Source: Amphritea balenae
GTDB taxonomy: Bacteria; Pseudomonadota; Gammaproteobacteria; Pseudomonadales; Balneatricaceae
Reading direction: 5' to 3'
DNA length: 64,000 bases
NCBI RefSeq assembly: GCF_003858655.1
Contig: NZ_RQXV01000015.1
Location: forward strand, 1-64,000
Shown: piece after piece, positions 55,066-64,000 of the stretch
How the letters are laid out: each line of letters opens with the position of its first letter
Numbering within the stretch: position 1 is the first letter of the stretch
Translations under genes and position numbers: made by a program
The notes under the pieces: generated by a model
Database searches by the model: none
What the model saw: the letters and a program-made list of their open reading frames with translations, nothing else
What the model was told of the DNA's origin: nothing

Positions 55066-57423
55066 ATGGCAAAAAAGAGAGGGGCAGCTTCGTCCCGGGC
55101 AAAAAAGAGTGCTAAAGCATCAAAGCGCACTAAAGCGGTAAAGCCATCCTGGAAACGGCGCCTGATTAAACTGTTGTTAAAGTTATCTGTCTTGGGATTG
55201 GTTATCGGTGCGGCGGTGCTGCTCTATCTGGATGCCCAGGTGCGATCAAAGTTTGAGGGTAAGCGTTGGGCACTGCCGGCCAAGGTGTACGCACGTCCGT
55301 TAGAACTTTATCCGGGGCAGCCACTGAGTCGGGATGATTTGAAAATTGAGCTGAAAGGGTTGGGATATCAGTTTCAGTCCCGTGCTACTCAGCCAGGCAG
55401 TGCCGAGTGGGCCAGTTCCAGGGTGCGGGTTTATACCCGGGGCTTTGATTTCCCTGATAGCCACGAAGCTGCGCAGCGATTACTGATCGATTTTAGCGGT
55501 AATACCATTAGTCGAATCCGTGACGATAAAGGCGCGGTGCTGCCGCTTGCGCGGCTTGAACCTATTCTGATTGGTGGTATCTATCCGAAAGATAATGAAG
55601 ACCGGGATCTGATTCAGCTGGCTGAAGCGCCACCCCATCTGATCGATGCACTGATAGCAATCGAAGACCGGGCTTATTACAGTCACTATGGTGTTTCGCC
55701 CCGGGGTATTGCCCGGGCGATGGTCGCCAATGTGAAAGCAGGCCGCTTTGTTCAGGGGGGGAGTACCCTGACGCAGCAGTTGATTAAGAATTTTTACCTG
55801 ACCTCTGAGCGATCTCTGAGCCGTAAGCTGGCAGAGATTCCTATGGCGATGCTGTTGGATCGGCACTATAGCAAAGATGAGATTCTGGAAGCTTATCTTA
55901 ATGAAGTCTATCTGGGGCAAGAGGGTTTAAGGGCGATTCATGGCTTTGGTCTGGCCAGTCAGTATTTCTTTGCACAGCCCATTCAGGAGCTAAAACTACA
56001 TCAGGTTGCCTTGCTGGCTGCTATGGTCAAAGGTCCTTCCTATTATGACCCCCGTCGTAACCCTGAACGGGCGACTAAACGTCGGAATCTGGTGCTTTCT
56101 GTATTGCAGGACCAGGGCAGTATCACGCTGGCGGAACGCCTGGCAGCAGAAAAGAAGCCTTTGGGTGTGGTGCAACAACAAACATTACATAAGGGCGCTT
56201 ACCCGGCTTATCTGGATCTGGTTAAACGACAGCTGCGTGAAGAGTATCCGGAAGAGGCGTTGAATAGTGAGGGGTTGAGGGTATTCACAGCCCTGGATCC
56301 CATCGCTCAGGTTCGTGCTGAGCGCAGTATGGTGAGTACCCTTAACAAGCTTCAGCAACGTTATGGAAAACCTGTCGAAGAGTTACAGGGAGGTATGGTG
56401 GTCAGCAACCCTCATAGTGGTGAGGTAATGGCCGTTGTGGGTGGACGTAAAACCCGTTATCAGGGGTTTAACCGGGCACTGGATGCGCAGCGCCCGATCG
56501 GATCGCTAATCAAGCCTGCGCTTTATCTGGCTGCGCTGGAGGATGGTTATAGTCTGGCATCCGTGCTTGAAGATGAGCCGATTACGGTTGATCTGCCTAA
56601 TGGTGATCAGTGGCAGCCCAAAAATTATGATCGAAAAAGCCATGGGTCGGTGCCTCTGCATCGGGCGCTGGCGTTATCCTATAATCAGTCAGCTGCCCGG
56701 CTGGGGATGACCATAGGTACGGATAAAGTGATCGATATGCTGCAGCGGCTAGGACTCGAACGGGAGATTCGTAATTATCCGTCGATGCTGCTGGGTGCAA
56801 CTGCGATGTCGCCGGTTGAGGTGGCTCAGTTGTATCAGACCATTGCTGGAAATGGGTTTCAGGTGCCGATGCGGGCTATTCGTATGGTGACGGATAGCCA
56901 GAATGAGGAGCTGTCTCGCTACTCTTTCAGTATTCAGCAAACAGTCGCTGCCGGACCAGTGCATCTGATTCAGTATGCGATGCAAGAGGTTGTACGTGAG
57001 GGGACCGCACGGTCAGTGTATAGCGCATTACCTGAAGACCTTAACGTTGCCGGTAAAACCGGTACCACGAATGAGCAGCGCGATAGTTGGTTCGCCGGCT
57101 TTGCCGGTGACCGTCTGGCGGTTGTCTGGCTGGGACTGGATGATAATAAGCCACTCCCGTTAACCGGTAGTAGTGGAGCCTTGAAAGTATGGACCGAGTT
57201 TATGCGTCAGGCTAAACCTCAGTCATTTATGGCGGAAAGACCGTCCAGTATCCAGTATCATTGGGTTGATGATGTGAGTGGACTCCTTTCCGGTGAACAT
57301 TGTGAAGGTGCCCGGCAGCTGCCATTTATTGAAGGGACGGCGCCACAGCAGTCTTCCGGTTGTGGAGATGCTGTCGTAGGTAACCCGATAGACTGGTTTA
57401 AACGCTGGTTCAGAACGGAATAA
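55066..57423 (+). CDS. mrcB: Penicillin-binding protein 1B
   Basis: This class A peptidoglycan synthase has 785 residues: a very basic cytoplasmic tail, one TM (about 40-62), a UB2H-like domain, glycosyltransferase 51 motifs (EDRAYYSHYGVSPRGIARA with catalytic Glu; QGGSTLTQQLIKN; RKLAEIPMAMLLD), and a transpeptidase with SLIK (SxxK), SYN (in ALSYNQSAA) and KTGTT. It is followed at 4 bp by its probable lipoprotein activator. Confidence 0.96.
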   Translation: MAKKRGAASSRAKKSAKASKRTKAVKPSWKRRLIKLLLKLSVLGLVIGAAVLLYLDAQVRSKFEGKRWALPAKVYARPLELYPGQPLSRDDLKIELKGLGYQFQSRATQPGSAEWASSRVRVYTRGFDFPDSHEAAQRLLIDFSGNTISRIRDDKGAVLPLARLEPILIGGIYPKDNEDRDLIQLAEAPPHLIDALIAIEDRAYYSHYGVSPRGIARAMVANVKAGRFVQGGSTLTQQLIKNFYLTSERSLSRKLAEIPMAMLLDRHYSKDEILEAYLNEVYLGQEGLRAIHGFGLASQYFFAQPIQELKLHQVALLAAMVKGPSYYDPRRNPERATKRRNLVLSVLQDQGSITLAERLAAEKKPLGVVQQQTLHKGAYPAYLDLVKRQLREEYPEEALNSEGLRVFTALDPIAQVRAERSMVSTLNKLQQRYGKPVEELQGGMVVSNPHSGEVMAVVGGRKTRYQGFNRALDAQRPIGSLIKPALYLAALEDGYSLASVLEDEPITVDLPNGDQWQPKNYDRKSHGSVPLHRALALSYNQSAARLGMTIGTDKVIDMLQRLGLEREIRNYPSMLLGATAMSPVEVAQLYQTIAGNGFQVPMRAIRMVTDSQNEELSRYSFSIQQTVAAGPVHLIQYAMQEVVREGTARSVYSALPEDLNVAGKTGTTNEQRDSWFAGFAGDRLAVVWLGLDDNKPLPLTGSSGALKVWTEFMRQAKPQSFMAERPSSIQYHWVDDVSGLLSGEHCEGARQLPFIEGTAPQQSSGCGDAVVGNPIDWFKRWFRTE

Positions 57424-57427
57424 AGCA

Positions 57428-57979
57428 ATGAAAAATATGTTAAAGACAGGTTCAGCGCTGGCAACAGCGGCGCTGTTAACGGGCTGTATTAGTGGTAATG
57501 CCAATCTCTCTCCACCGGTTGAAGACCGTTCTGACGGGGGACGTGGTCCGGTGGTTATCGATTCTGATGTGACAACGGGTACTGCTGTGACTACGCCAAT
57601 AGCGACAGCGCAGCCATTTACCGTAGTGACTCAGGAAGTGGCCGCGCCTCAGCCTGTTTCGGCCAGCAATCCGGCGGTTGTTGCATTATTGGATTCAGCC
57701 AAGCAGCAACAGCAGCAAGGCGCCTATAGCTCCGCACAGAGCAGTCTTGAGCGGGCGCAGCGAATTGCACCCCGCGATCCTAATGTCTATTACCAGCTGG
57801 CCGACCTGCGACGGGATCAGGGGCAGTACCTGCAGGCTGAGCAGTTAGCGCTGAAAGGTCTGGCTGTGGCCGGTAATCAGTTAGCAATGAAACAAAAAAT
57901 GTGGTTATTGATTGCTGATATTCGACAGGAAGGTGGTGATATCAAAGGAGCAAAGGACGCGCGTAAACGGGCTTATTAA
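57428..57979 (+). CDS. lpoP: TPR lipoprotein, likely PBP1b activator LpoP
   Basis: A 183-residue lipoprotein (lipobox ALLTGCIS, Cys near 20) with a Thr/Pro/Ala-rich disordered linker and two or so C-terminal TPR repeats (YSSAQSSLERAQRIAPRDPNVY, then LADLRRDQGQYLQAEQLAL). In Pseudomonas aeruginosa a TPR lipoprotein, LpoP, is encoded directly after the PBP1b gene and activates it. Position, lipobox and TPR layout agree, so the name is given by synteny and architecture rather than residue identity. Confidence 0.8.
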   Translation: MKNMLKTGSALATAALLTGCISGNANLSPPVEDRSDGGRGPVVIDSDVTTGTAVTTPIATAQPFTVVTQEVAAPQPVSASNPAVVALLDSAKQQQQQGAYSSAQSSLERAQRIAPRDPNVYYQLADLRRDQGQYLQAEQLALKGLAVAGNQLAMKQKMWLLIADIRQEGGDIKGAKDARKRAY

Positions 57980-58053
57980 AACGGATTTTAGGTTTTAGAG
58001 TGTAGGGTAATCCTGTGAAGACAGAATTACCCTGAGGAACGTAACTGGTTTAA

Positions 58054-58536
58054 TTAGCTGTCAGCCAGCTGGCGTAGAATGTCAAGGGTTGAAATAACAC
58101 CCGACAGACCGTCGTTGTTGCTAACGAATACTCGGTGAATGCTTTTGTCGGACATAAGCTTTGCTATCGCCGGCAGTGTTGTATCTTCGGTTACGGAGAT
58201 GATGTCGGCGGTCATTATTTCTTGTACCAGATGTTTACTGTGCAGATCAGCATTTTTCAGACCGAGCTCATCAGCAGTATAACCTTCCAGAGTAGCCATA
58301 TAGTACTGGCTCACAATGTTCGCTTTTTTGGCTGCTTCAGGTTGGGTGTCTAATTTCAGAATATCACTCAGGCTGACAACACCTTTTATCTCTCTGGTTG
58401 AGGAGACAACAGGTGCGCCAGTTACTTTATGCTTACTGAGAAATTCGATCAGGGTTTTAACAGACCAGTTGGCTTCAGCAGTCAGTAGCTCTTTGGACAT
58501 GATCTGTCCTGCTGTTAGTTGGCTTAAGGTTGTCAT
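58054..58536 (-). CDS. Tandem CBS-domain protein
   Basis: About 160 residues consisting of two CBS domains: the first with TAGQIMSKELLTAEANWSV and VTGAPVVSSTREIKGVVSLSDIL, the second with VQEIMTADIISVTEDTTL and IHRVFVSNNDGLSGVISTLDIL. Such pairs bind adenine nucleotides and usually act as energy sensors on a partner. ATG 58536 has GGAG 7 nt upstream and is preferred over 58584. Partner unknown; the neighbouring nor genes are divergent. Confidence 0.85.
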   Translation of the reverse strand: MTTLSQLTAGQIMSKELLTAEANWSVKTLIEFLSKHKVTGAPVVSSTREIKGVVSLSDILKLDTQPEAAKKANIVSQYYMATLEGYTADELGLKNADLHSKHLVQEIMTADIISVTEDTTLPAIAKLMSDKSIHRVFVSNNDGLSGVISTLDILRQLADS

Positions 58537-58682
58537 ATCAGACTCCAGATATTGTTTGTTGGATGGAACTAGGTTATCCGACAACCAAAAATCAAGGTAG
58601 CTAAGCCCGTTTCATATGGCGGTAAAGGGTATCGCTTTGGTGTCAGGGGGCTTTTCGATAGCTTAACCTGACTGATTTCATC

Positions 58683-59066
58683 TTATTTATTACTGGGGCA
58701 ACCTTTACTGCCGGGGTGAAAGTGCTGGCCACTAATCGCTTTTGCCAATCCGAGAATACCAAGCATGACAAAGCTGGTATGCATGACGATCAGGTACAGC
58801 AGTGTCATGGATATGCCTGCGGCATCGTCGGCAACTAAAAGCCAGAGTCCTACCCCGCCACCGACGACCAATACCAGCAACCAACCGCTCAGTACCAGGC
58901 TTTGATAGAGGTGGCAGCGCCCCAGAGTATCGTCGCTATGACGGTTCTTGATATATATCATTAATAGTGCGATTAAAGCGATGCCGGGTAGCAATAATAG
59001 ATTGATCAGGTAGAGTGCCTGGGCAATCAGTGCCAGATTCGATTGCTTTCTATCTAAGTTATTCAT
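58683..59066 (-). CDS. Small integral membrane protein divergent from norC
   Basis: A protein of about 127 residues with three or four hydrophobic segments (LYLINLLLLPGIALIALLM, LVLSGWLLVLVVGGGVGLWLL, LLYLIVMHTSFVMLGILGLAKAI) and a C-terminal HFHPGSKGC tail. Not assigned to a family. It shares the 160-bp upstream region containing the FNR/DNR-type box with norC, so NO- or oxygen-dependent control is possible. Confidence 0.65.
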   Translation of the reverse strand: MNNLDRKQSNLALIAQALYLINLLLLPGIALIALLMIYIKNRHSDDTLGRCHLYQSLVLSGWLLVLVVGGGVGLWLLVADDAAGISMTLLYLIVMHTSFVMLGILGLAKAISGQHFHPGSKGCPSNK

Positions 59067-59114
59067 TCTCATCCCGCATTAAATTCAAGACATATACTAA
59101 GTATTTCTTTGTTA

Positions 59115-59128
59115 TTGATGATGGTCAA
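59115..59128 (+). promoter_or_regulatory. FNR/DNR-type box upstream of norC
   Basis: TTGATGATGGTCAA matches TTGAT-N4-ATCAA except one base. An ACAATA at 59151-59156 lies about where the -10 of a class II activator promoter would fall (box centred near -41.5 of a start at about 59163). Control of nor genes by a Crp/Fnr regulator (FNR, ANR, DNR) is common. Confidence 0.7.
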
Positions 59129-59227
59129 GGCTGGCAAATGACGTGCTGAGACAATAGCTTTACCTAGTTTTACTGTCGTATGGTCCGCAAAGCTGTCAGC
59201 TTTACGGAAAAGGTCTGGAGATACCTT

Positions 59228-59662
59228 ATGAATCAAACGTTTACCAAGTCGATGGCAAGGAACATCTTCTATGGCGGAAGCTTGTTCTTCCTGCTGTTGT
59301 TGATAGGCTTGTCCGCACACACGGTGACGGTTCTCCCTGAACGGGACAATCGTCAGAATCTTACCCCGGAAGTTGTTCTGGGTAAAAAGGTCTGGGAAGA
59401 CAATAACTGTATCGGCTGCCACACCCTGTTGGGTGAAGGTGCTTACTTTGCGCCTGAGCTGGGCAATGTATATGAGCGTTTTGGTCGCAGTAAAGATGCG
59501 ATTAAAGGCTTTATTATGAGCCGGCCAGTTGATGGCATCCCAGGGCGTCGCAGCATGCCTCAGTTTAATCTGAGCGAAGAAGAGCTGGATGCAGTTGCTG
59601 AATTTCTGAAGTACACCTCAGAAATTAATACAAACAACTGGCCACCAAATATTCAGGGCTAA
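59228..59662 (+). CDS. norC: Nitric oxide reductase subunit C (cytochrome c)
   Basis: This membrane-anchored monohaem cytochrome passes electrons to NorB. One N-terminal TM (about 10-32), haem motif CIGCHTLLGEGAYFAPEL, and a Met ligand probably in RRSMPQFNLS. Length 144, normal for NorC. ATG 59228 (MNQTFTKSMARNIF) has GGAG 7 nt upstream; a longer frame from 59180 runs into the leader. norB starts 9 bp downstream. Confidence 0.96.
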   Translation: MNQTFTKSMARNIFYGGSLFFLLLLIGLSAHTVTVLPERDNRQNLTPEVVLGKKVWEDNNCIGCHTLLGEGAYFAPELGNVYERFGRSKDAIKGFIMSRPVDGIPGRRSMPQFNLSEEELDAVAEFLKYTSEINTNNWPPNIQG

Positions 59663-61075
<1,413 letters not shown>

Positions 61076-61132
61076 AACAGGGTATACTGTCCCCTCCACA
61101 CCAGGCGGGGACAGTTTTTTCTGATCGATACC

Positions 61133-62056
61133 ATGCTCCAACCACAACAGCTTTACCGAAATCTTAGCCGCACTGCTTTTTTCATACTGTTTTTGCTTGC
61201 TCCGATATCCGATCTGTTTCGCTATGACCTGACACTGGGACACTTCATCCTGTTTGGCCAGCCATTAGGGCTGGGCATCGATCAGGCAGTGGCTGGTGTG
61301 ACAGGGACTGATGCCGCCTTACAGGTATTGTTACGGGTGCTATTACCTATCGTTGTTATTGTCGCGACTGGTATATGGATAGCAGCAAAATATGGGCGTT
61401 TGTATTGTGGCTGGCTCTGTCCTCATTTTTCAGTGGTAGAACTGATTAACGGGCAGATGCAAAAATTACTGGGTCGTCCGACGATCTGGGAAAAGGGTAG
61501 TAAACCCCACAGTACCCCAGCCTGGCTGATGCTGGTTTTTAGCAGCTCGCTGATGGCACTGGTCTGGTCGATTGGTTTGTTAGGTTATTTAGTACCGCCA
61601 ATCGAGTTGTATAATGATCTGCTGAATTGGCAGTTAAGTGGTGGCAGAGTGATATTCATCTGCGCTGCGACCTTGATTTTTCTGGCAGATTTTTTGTTTG
61701 CCCGACATCTGTTTTGTAAATTTGGTTGTGCTCTGGGGGTGTTCCAGAGCCTGCTTTGGATGATGAATCCCAAAGCCCTGATGGTCAGTTTTGATAGTAA
61801 ACGAGCTGATCTTTGTAAGGACTGTAACAAGGCTTGTGATACAGCCTGTCCGATGCGGCTACCGGCCCGTAGTATTAAACGCCGTAAGTTTACCTGTACC
61901 CAGTGCAGTGAATGTATTCATGCCTGCAACGAAGTACAGAAAGATAATCCGGATGGCGGGTTATTACACTGGACACCCGGTGACCAGCGACGCGATGCTG
62001 AGAGTGACCGGATGATTCCCACACTTAATATTGAAAGCCGGAAAGAGGAGGAATGA
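61133..62056 (+). CDS. Membrane polyferredoxin (NapH/NosR-C/CcoG-like) in the nor cluster
   Basis: A 307-residue protein with about five TM segments and a C-terminal ferredoxin domain. Membrane Cys motifs CGWLCPHFSVVE and CKFGCALGVFQ are typical of the NapH/NosR/CcoG group. 4Fe-4S sites are CKDCNKACDTACP and CTQCSECIHACNE. Possible roles are electron supply to NOR or metal-centre assembly. It overlaps norE by one or a few bases, so it is part of the operon. Confidence 0.85.
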   Translation: MLQPQQLYRNLSRTAFFILFLLAPISDLFRYDLTLGHFILFGQPLGLGIDQAVAGVTGTDAALQVLLRVLLPIVVIVATGIWIAAKYGRLYCGWLCPHFSVVELINGQMQKLLGRPTIWEKGSKPHSTPAWLMLVFSSSLMALVWSIGLLGYLVPPIELYNDLLNWQLSGGRVIFICAATLIFLADFLFARHLFCKFGCALGVFQSLLWMMNPKALMVSFDSKRADLCKDCNKACDTACPMRLPARSIKRRKFTCTQCSECIHACNEVQKDNPDGGLLHWTPGDQRRDAESDRMIPTLNIESRKEEE

Positions 62057-62649
62057 TGACAGCTGCTGAATTACCCCATTCCGCAACCGGTACCAAAATA
62101 CTGCCAGGTGATTTTGCCATCTGGTTGTTTATTCTGGCTGAACTCAGTGTGTTTGCACTGCTATTTTTGTTGTTTGCTATTACCCGGGCACGTTTCCCCG
62201 AAATGTTTGCCAATGGACAAGCGAATGCCAGCATTGGTGCGGGACTGATAAATACCGTCGCACTACTGACCAGTAGTTACTTTGTTGTGGCTGCGCAGCG
62301 AGCGTTGTTGAATAATCTGCGGATTAAAACCGTCATTAACATAGTGTTAGCGCTGGCCTGTGCCTGTATCTATCTGGTAGTGAAAAGTTATGAATATATG
62401 CATATTGGTGGCATGGGCTTTGGTCTGAGCACTAATGATTTCTATTTCTTTTACTTTGGTTTGACCGGTTTTCATATGCTGCATGTGATTCTGGGCATGC
62501 TGGTGCTAATTTTTCTTAGCGTTAAGGTTTATCTGGGGCACTATCATAGCGGCCGGATAAATGAGTTTGAGAGTGGTGCCTGTTACTGGCATATGGTGGA
62601 TCTGCTGTGGCTGATTCTGTTTCCACTGGTTTATGTGTTGCAGGGGTAA
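62056..62649 (+). CDS. norE: NorE, cytochrome c oxidase subunit III-like protein
   Basis: A 197-residue protein with five TM segments of the CoxIII superfamily: GDFAIWLFILAELSVFALLF near the N-terminus, then DFYFFYFGLTGFHMLHVILG with the conserved His and ACYWHMVDLLWLILFPLVY at the end. NorE/NorF support full NOR activity in denitrifiers. Two ATGs lie side by side (62053, 62056); AGGAGG spacing favours the second. Confidence 0.93.
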   Translation: MTAAELPHSATGTKILPGDFAIWLFILAELSVFALLFLLFAITRARFPEMFANGQANASIGAGLINTVALLTSSYFVVAAQRALLNNLRIKTVINIVLALACACIYLVVKSYEYMHIGGMGFGLSTNDFYFFYFGLTGFHMLHVILGMLVLIFLSVKVYLGHYHSGRINEFESGACYWHMVDLLWLILFPLVYVLQG

Positions 62650-62655
62650 CGGACG

Positions 62656-62910
62656 ATGATTTCTGGAACAAAACTAATTGCAGTCTGGATCTTCCTGTTA
62701 TTTCTTACCGGCGCGACAGCGCTGGTCGCTGAGCCTTATACCTTAACTATTGGCTTAGCGGCGATAGTTTTGCTGGTGACTGTGGTTAAGGCCAGTCTGC
62801 TGGTGGACCATTTTATGGGGCTGAAAAATGCTCCGCTGATGTGGCGTGGACTGTTATTGGGCTATGCCCCGGTCCTGGCGATCTGTATTACGCTGACTTA
62901 CGCCTTTTGA
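62656..62910 (+). CDS. norF: NorF, cytochrome c oxidase subunit IV-like protein
   Basis: An 84-residue, three-TM protein: LIAVWIFLLFLTGATALVA, YTLTIGLAAIVLLVTVVKASLL (in part) and LLLGYAPVLAICITLTYAF, with the KASLLVDHFMGLKNAP connector typical of COX4/NorF. It follows norE by 6 bp, as expected. Confidence 0.9.
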   Translation: MISGTKLIAVWIFLLFLTGATALVAEPYTLTIGLAAIVLLVTVVKASLLVDHFMGLKNAPLMWRGLLLGYAPVLAICITLTYAF

Positions 62911-62944
62911 ATACAATTTCTTTTAGATATCCGGGAGATGCGCA

Positions 62945-63766
62945 ATGAGCACTGTTTCTCAATTGAGCCAAACAGAAGAACTGCCGTTTTATGAACCTCA
63001 GGGCGATGAGGTTGAACTCTTCATGCATGCTTACGAGCATAAACTGCCGGTACTGATTAAGGGGCCTACCGGTTGTGGTAAAACCCGCTTCATCAGCTAT
63101 ATGGCCGATAAGCTGGGCCTGCCTCTCTATACCGTTGCCTGTCATGATGATCTGAGTGCTTCGGATCTGGTCGGTCGTCACCTTATTGGTGATGGGGCGA
63201 CTGTCTGGAGTGATGGTCCGTTAACGCGGGCGGTTCGGGAAGGTGGTATCTGTTATCTGGATGAGGTTGTTGAAGCCCGTAAAGATACCACGGTGGTTAT
63301 TCACCCGTTAACCGATGACCGACGCATTTTACCGATCGACCGTACCGGTGAAACGCTGCATGCGCCGGATAACTTTATGCTGGTGGTTTCATATAACCCA
63401 GGCTATCAGAACCTGTTGAAGGGGATGAAACCAAGTACCCGACAGCGTTTCCTGTCGATGAGTTTCGATTACCTGTTGCCTGAGGCTGAAGTTGAAGTGT
63501 TGCTGAATGAGACTTCAATAGAAAAGGCCATGGCTGAGCGGTTAGTTGTGCTGGCCAATACTCTGCGTGAACTGAAAGACCAGGATCTGGAAGAGGGCGC
63601 CAGTACCCGTTTGCTGGTATATACCGCTACCCTGATTAGCACGGGCTTTGACCCGGTTAAAGCCTGTCGAGCGGGTATGATTGAGCCGCTGAGTGATGAT
63701 CCGGACACCGTGATTGGTTTGATGGAGCTGGTACAAGCTGCCTTTGGCAGTAGCGAGCAGGAATAA
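62945..63766 (+). CDS. norQ: NorQ, MoxR-type AAA+ activator of NOR
   Basis: A 273-residue AAA+ protein of the CbbQ/NirQ/NorQ family. Walker A is KGPTGCGKTRFIS, the Walker B region GGICYLDEVVEARKD, and the signature ACHDDLSASDLVGRHL; the sensor region VVSYNPGYQNLLKGMKPSTR is also conserved. With NorD it inserts or activates the non-haem iron of NorB. norD follows at 27 bp. Confidence 0.95.
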   Translation: MSTVSQLSQTEELPFYEPQGDEVELFMHAYEHKLPVLIKGPTGCGKTRFISYMADKLGLPLYTVACHDDLSASDLVGRHLIGDGATVWSDGPLTRAVREGGICYLDEVVEARKDTTVVIHPLTDDRRILPIDRTGETLHAPDNFMLVVSYNPGYQNLLKGMKPSTRQRFLSMSFDYLLPEAEVEVLLNETSIEKAMAERLVVLANTLRELKDQDLEEGASTRLLVYTATLISTGFDPVKACRAGMIEPLSDDPDTVIGLMELVQAAFGSSEQE

Positions 63767-63793
63767 TCTTTCAGTTAGCGGAGTCGTAGAGCG

Positions 63794-64000
63794 ATGGAAG
63801 AACATGTAGGTCAGGTCTGGGACCGATTTATTACCAAAATTGCCAATCAGGGCTACCCTGAAGCGGCGGTTACCCTGGATCAGGTAAAAACCCCGTTAGG
63901 TGTTTTTTACCGGGCGTTGGGTGGTGATAGCGCTCTGCGTATTACTGCGACTACTGCAACACTACATAAAGCCCGGCGTAGCTGGTTGCACAAAGTGGCC
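63794..64000 (+). CDS. norD: NorD, N-terminal part (cut by window end)
   Basis: The frame opens at ATG 63794 (MEEHVGQVWDRFITKIANQG) and stays open for 69 codons to the window edge. Position directly after norQ identifies it as norD, the VWA-domain partner of NorQ. The VWA/MIDAS part lies outside the window. Confidence 0.8.
   Translation, partial: MEEHVGQVWDRFITKIANQGYPEAAVTLDQVKTPLGVFYRALGGDSALRITATTATLHKARRSWLHKVA

Overview
The window is chromosomal DNA of a marine-type Gammaproteobacterium. The gene order closely follows Pseudomonas and the Oceanospirillales: carAB-greA-yhbY-rlmE-ftsH-folP-glmM-tpiA-secG-tRNA-Leu-tRNA-fMet-rimP-nusA-infB-rbfA-truB-rpsO-pnp, then dksA-gluQ-cbrXAB-pcnB-folK-panB-panC on the other strand. 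I infer an Oceanospirillaceae-like organism; the genus is not established. Genes are dense, base composition looks intermediate, and TTG/GTG starts are frequent (carA, ftsH, folP, rlmE, rimP, truB, pnp).

Layout: 1-330 is an extragenic array of short hairpins joined by GTCCGA. 333-4291 (minus) holds a RoxA-like dihaem cytochrome and a PhoD-like phosphatase, where many relatives keep dapB. 4610-25876 (plus) is the conserved pyrimidine/translation/transcription block, with two tRNAs that are each followed by a partial copy of their own 3' end. 26003-28042 holds an orphan lipoprotein and a CreA-like protein. 28062-29700 is gene-poor: three tandem 129-bp repeats of the GTCCGA type, inverted CACAGAG repeats, a Fur-boxed cysteine-rich gene, and a 100-bp module duplicated at a 297-bp offset that carries DnaA-box-like sequences. 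29707-30252 is a thioredoxin-like protein.

30259-32880 is a small integron cassette array without a visible integrase. All cassettes read on the minus strand, and three convincing attC sites separate a two-TM potassium channel, a membrane-anchored unknown, a tiny overlapping ORF pair and a GNAT acetyltransferase. 33239-38935 holds a membrane protein, rsmC, rsuA, a two-domain PTPS-like protein and a large DUF6351-like secreted protein. 39083-42209 holds a thiolase, panC and panB.

42340-50713 is the folK/pcnB, cbrB/cbrA/cbrX, gluQ, dksA block. The 0.6-kb gap between cbrB and pcnB is exactly where Pseudomonas carries the small RNA CrcZ. On the minus strand here it has a sigma-54-like promoter, a cluster of GTTAC/GTAAC half-sites upstream, and four A-rich Hfq/Crc-type motifs downstream. 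I therefore propose a CrcZ-like RNA controlled by CbrAB.

51255-57979 holds an aminotransferase with sfsA, a Rieske protein, an APH/AAA fusion, and PBP1b with an adjacent TPR lipoprotein (LpoP-like). 59066 to the end is a nitric oxide reductase cluster (norC, norB, a polyferredoxin, norE, norF, norQ, start of norD) behind an FNR/DNR-type box.
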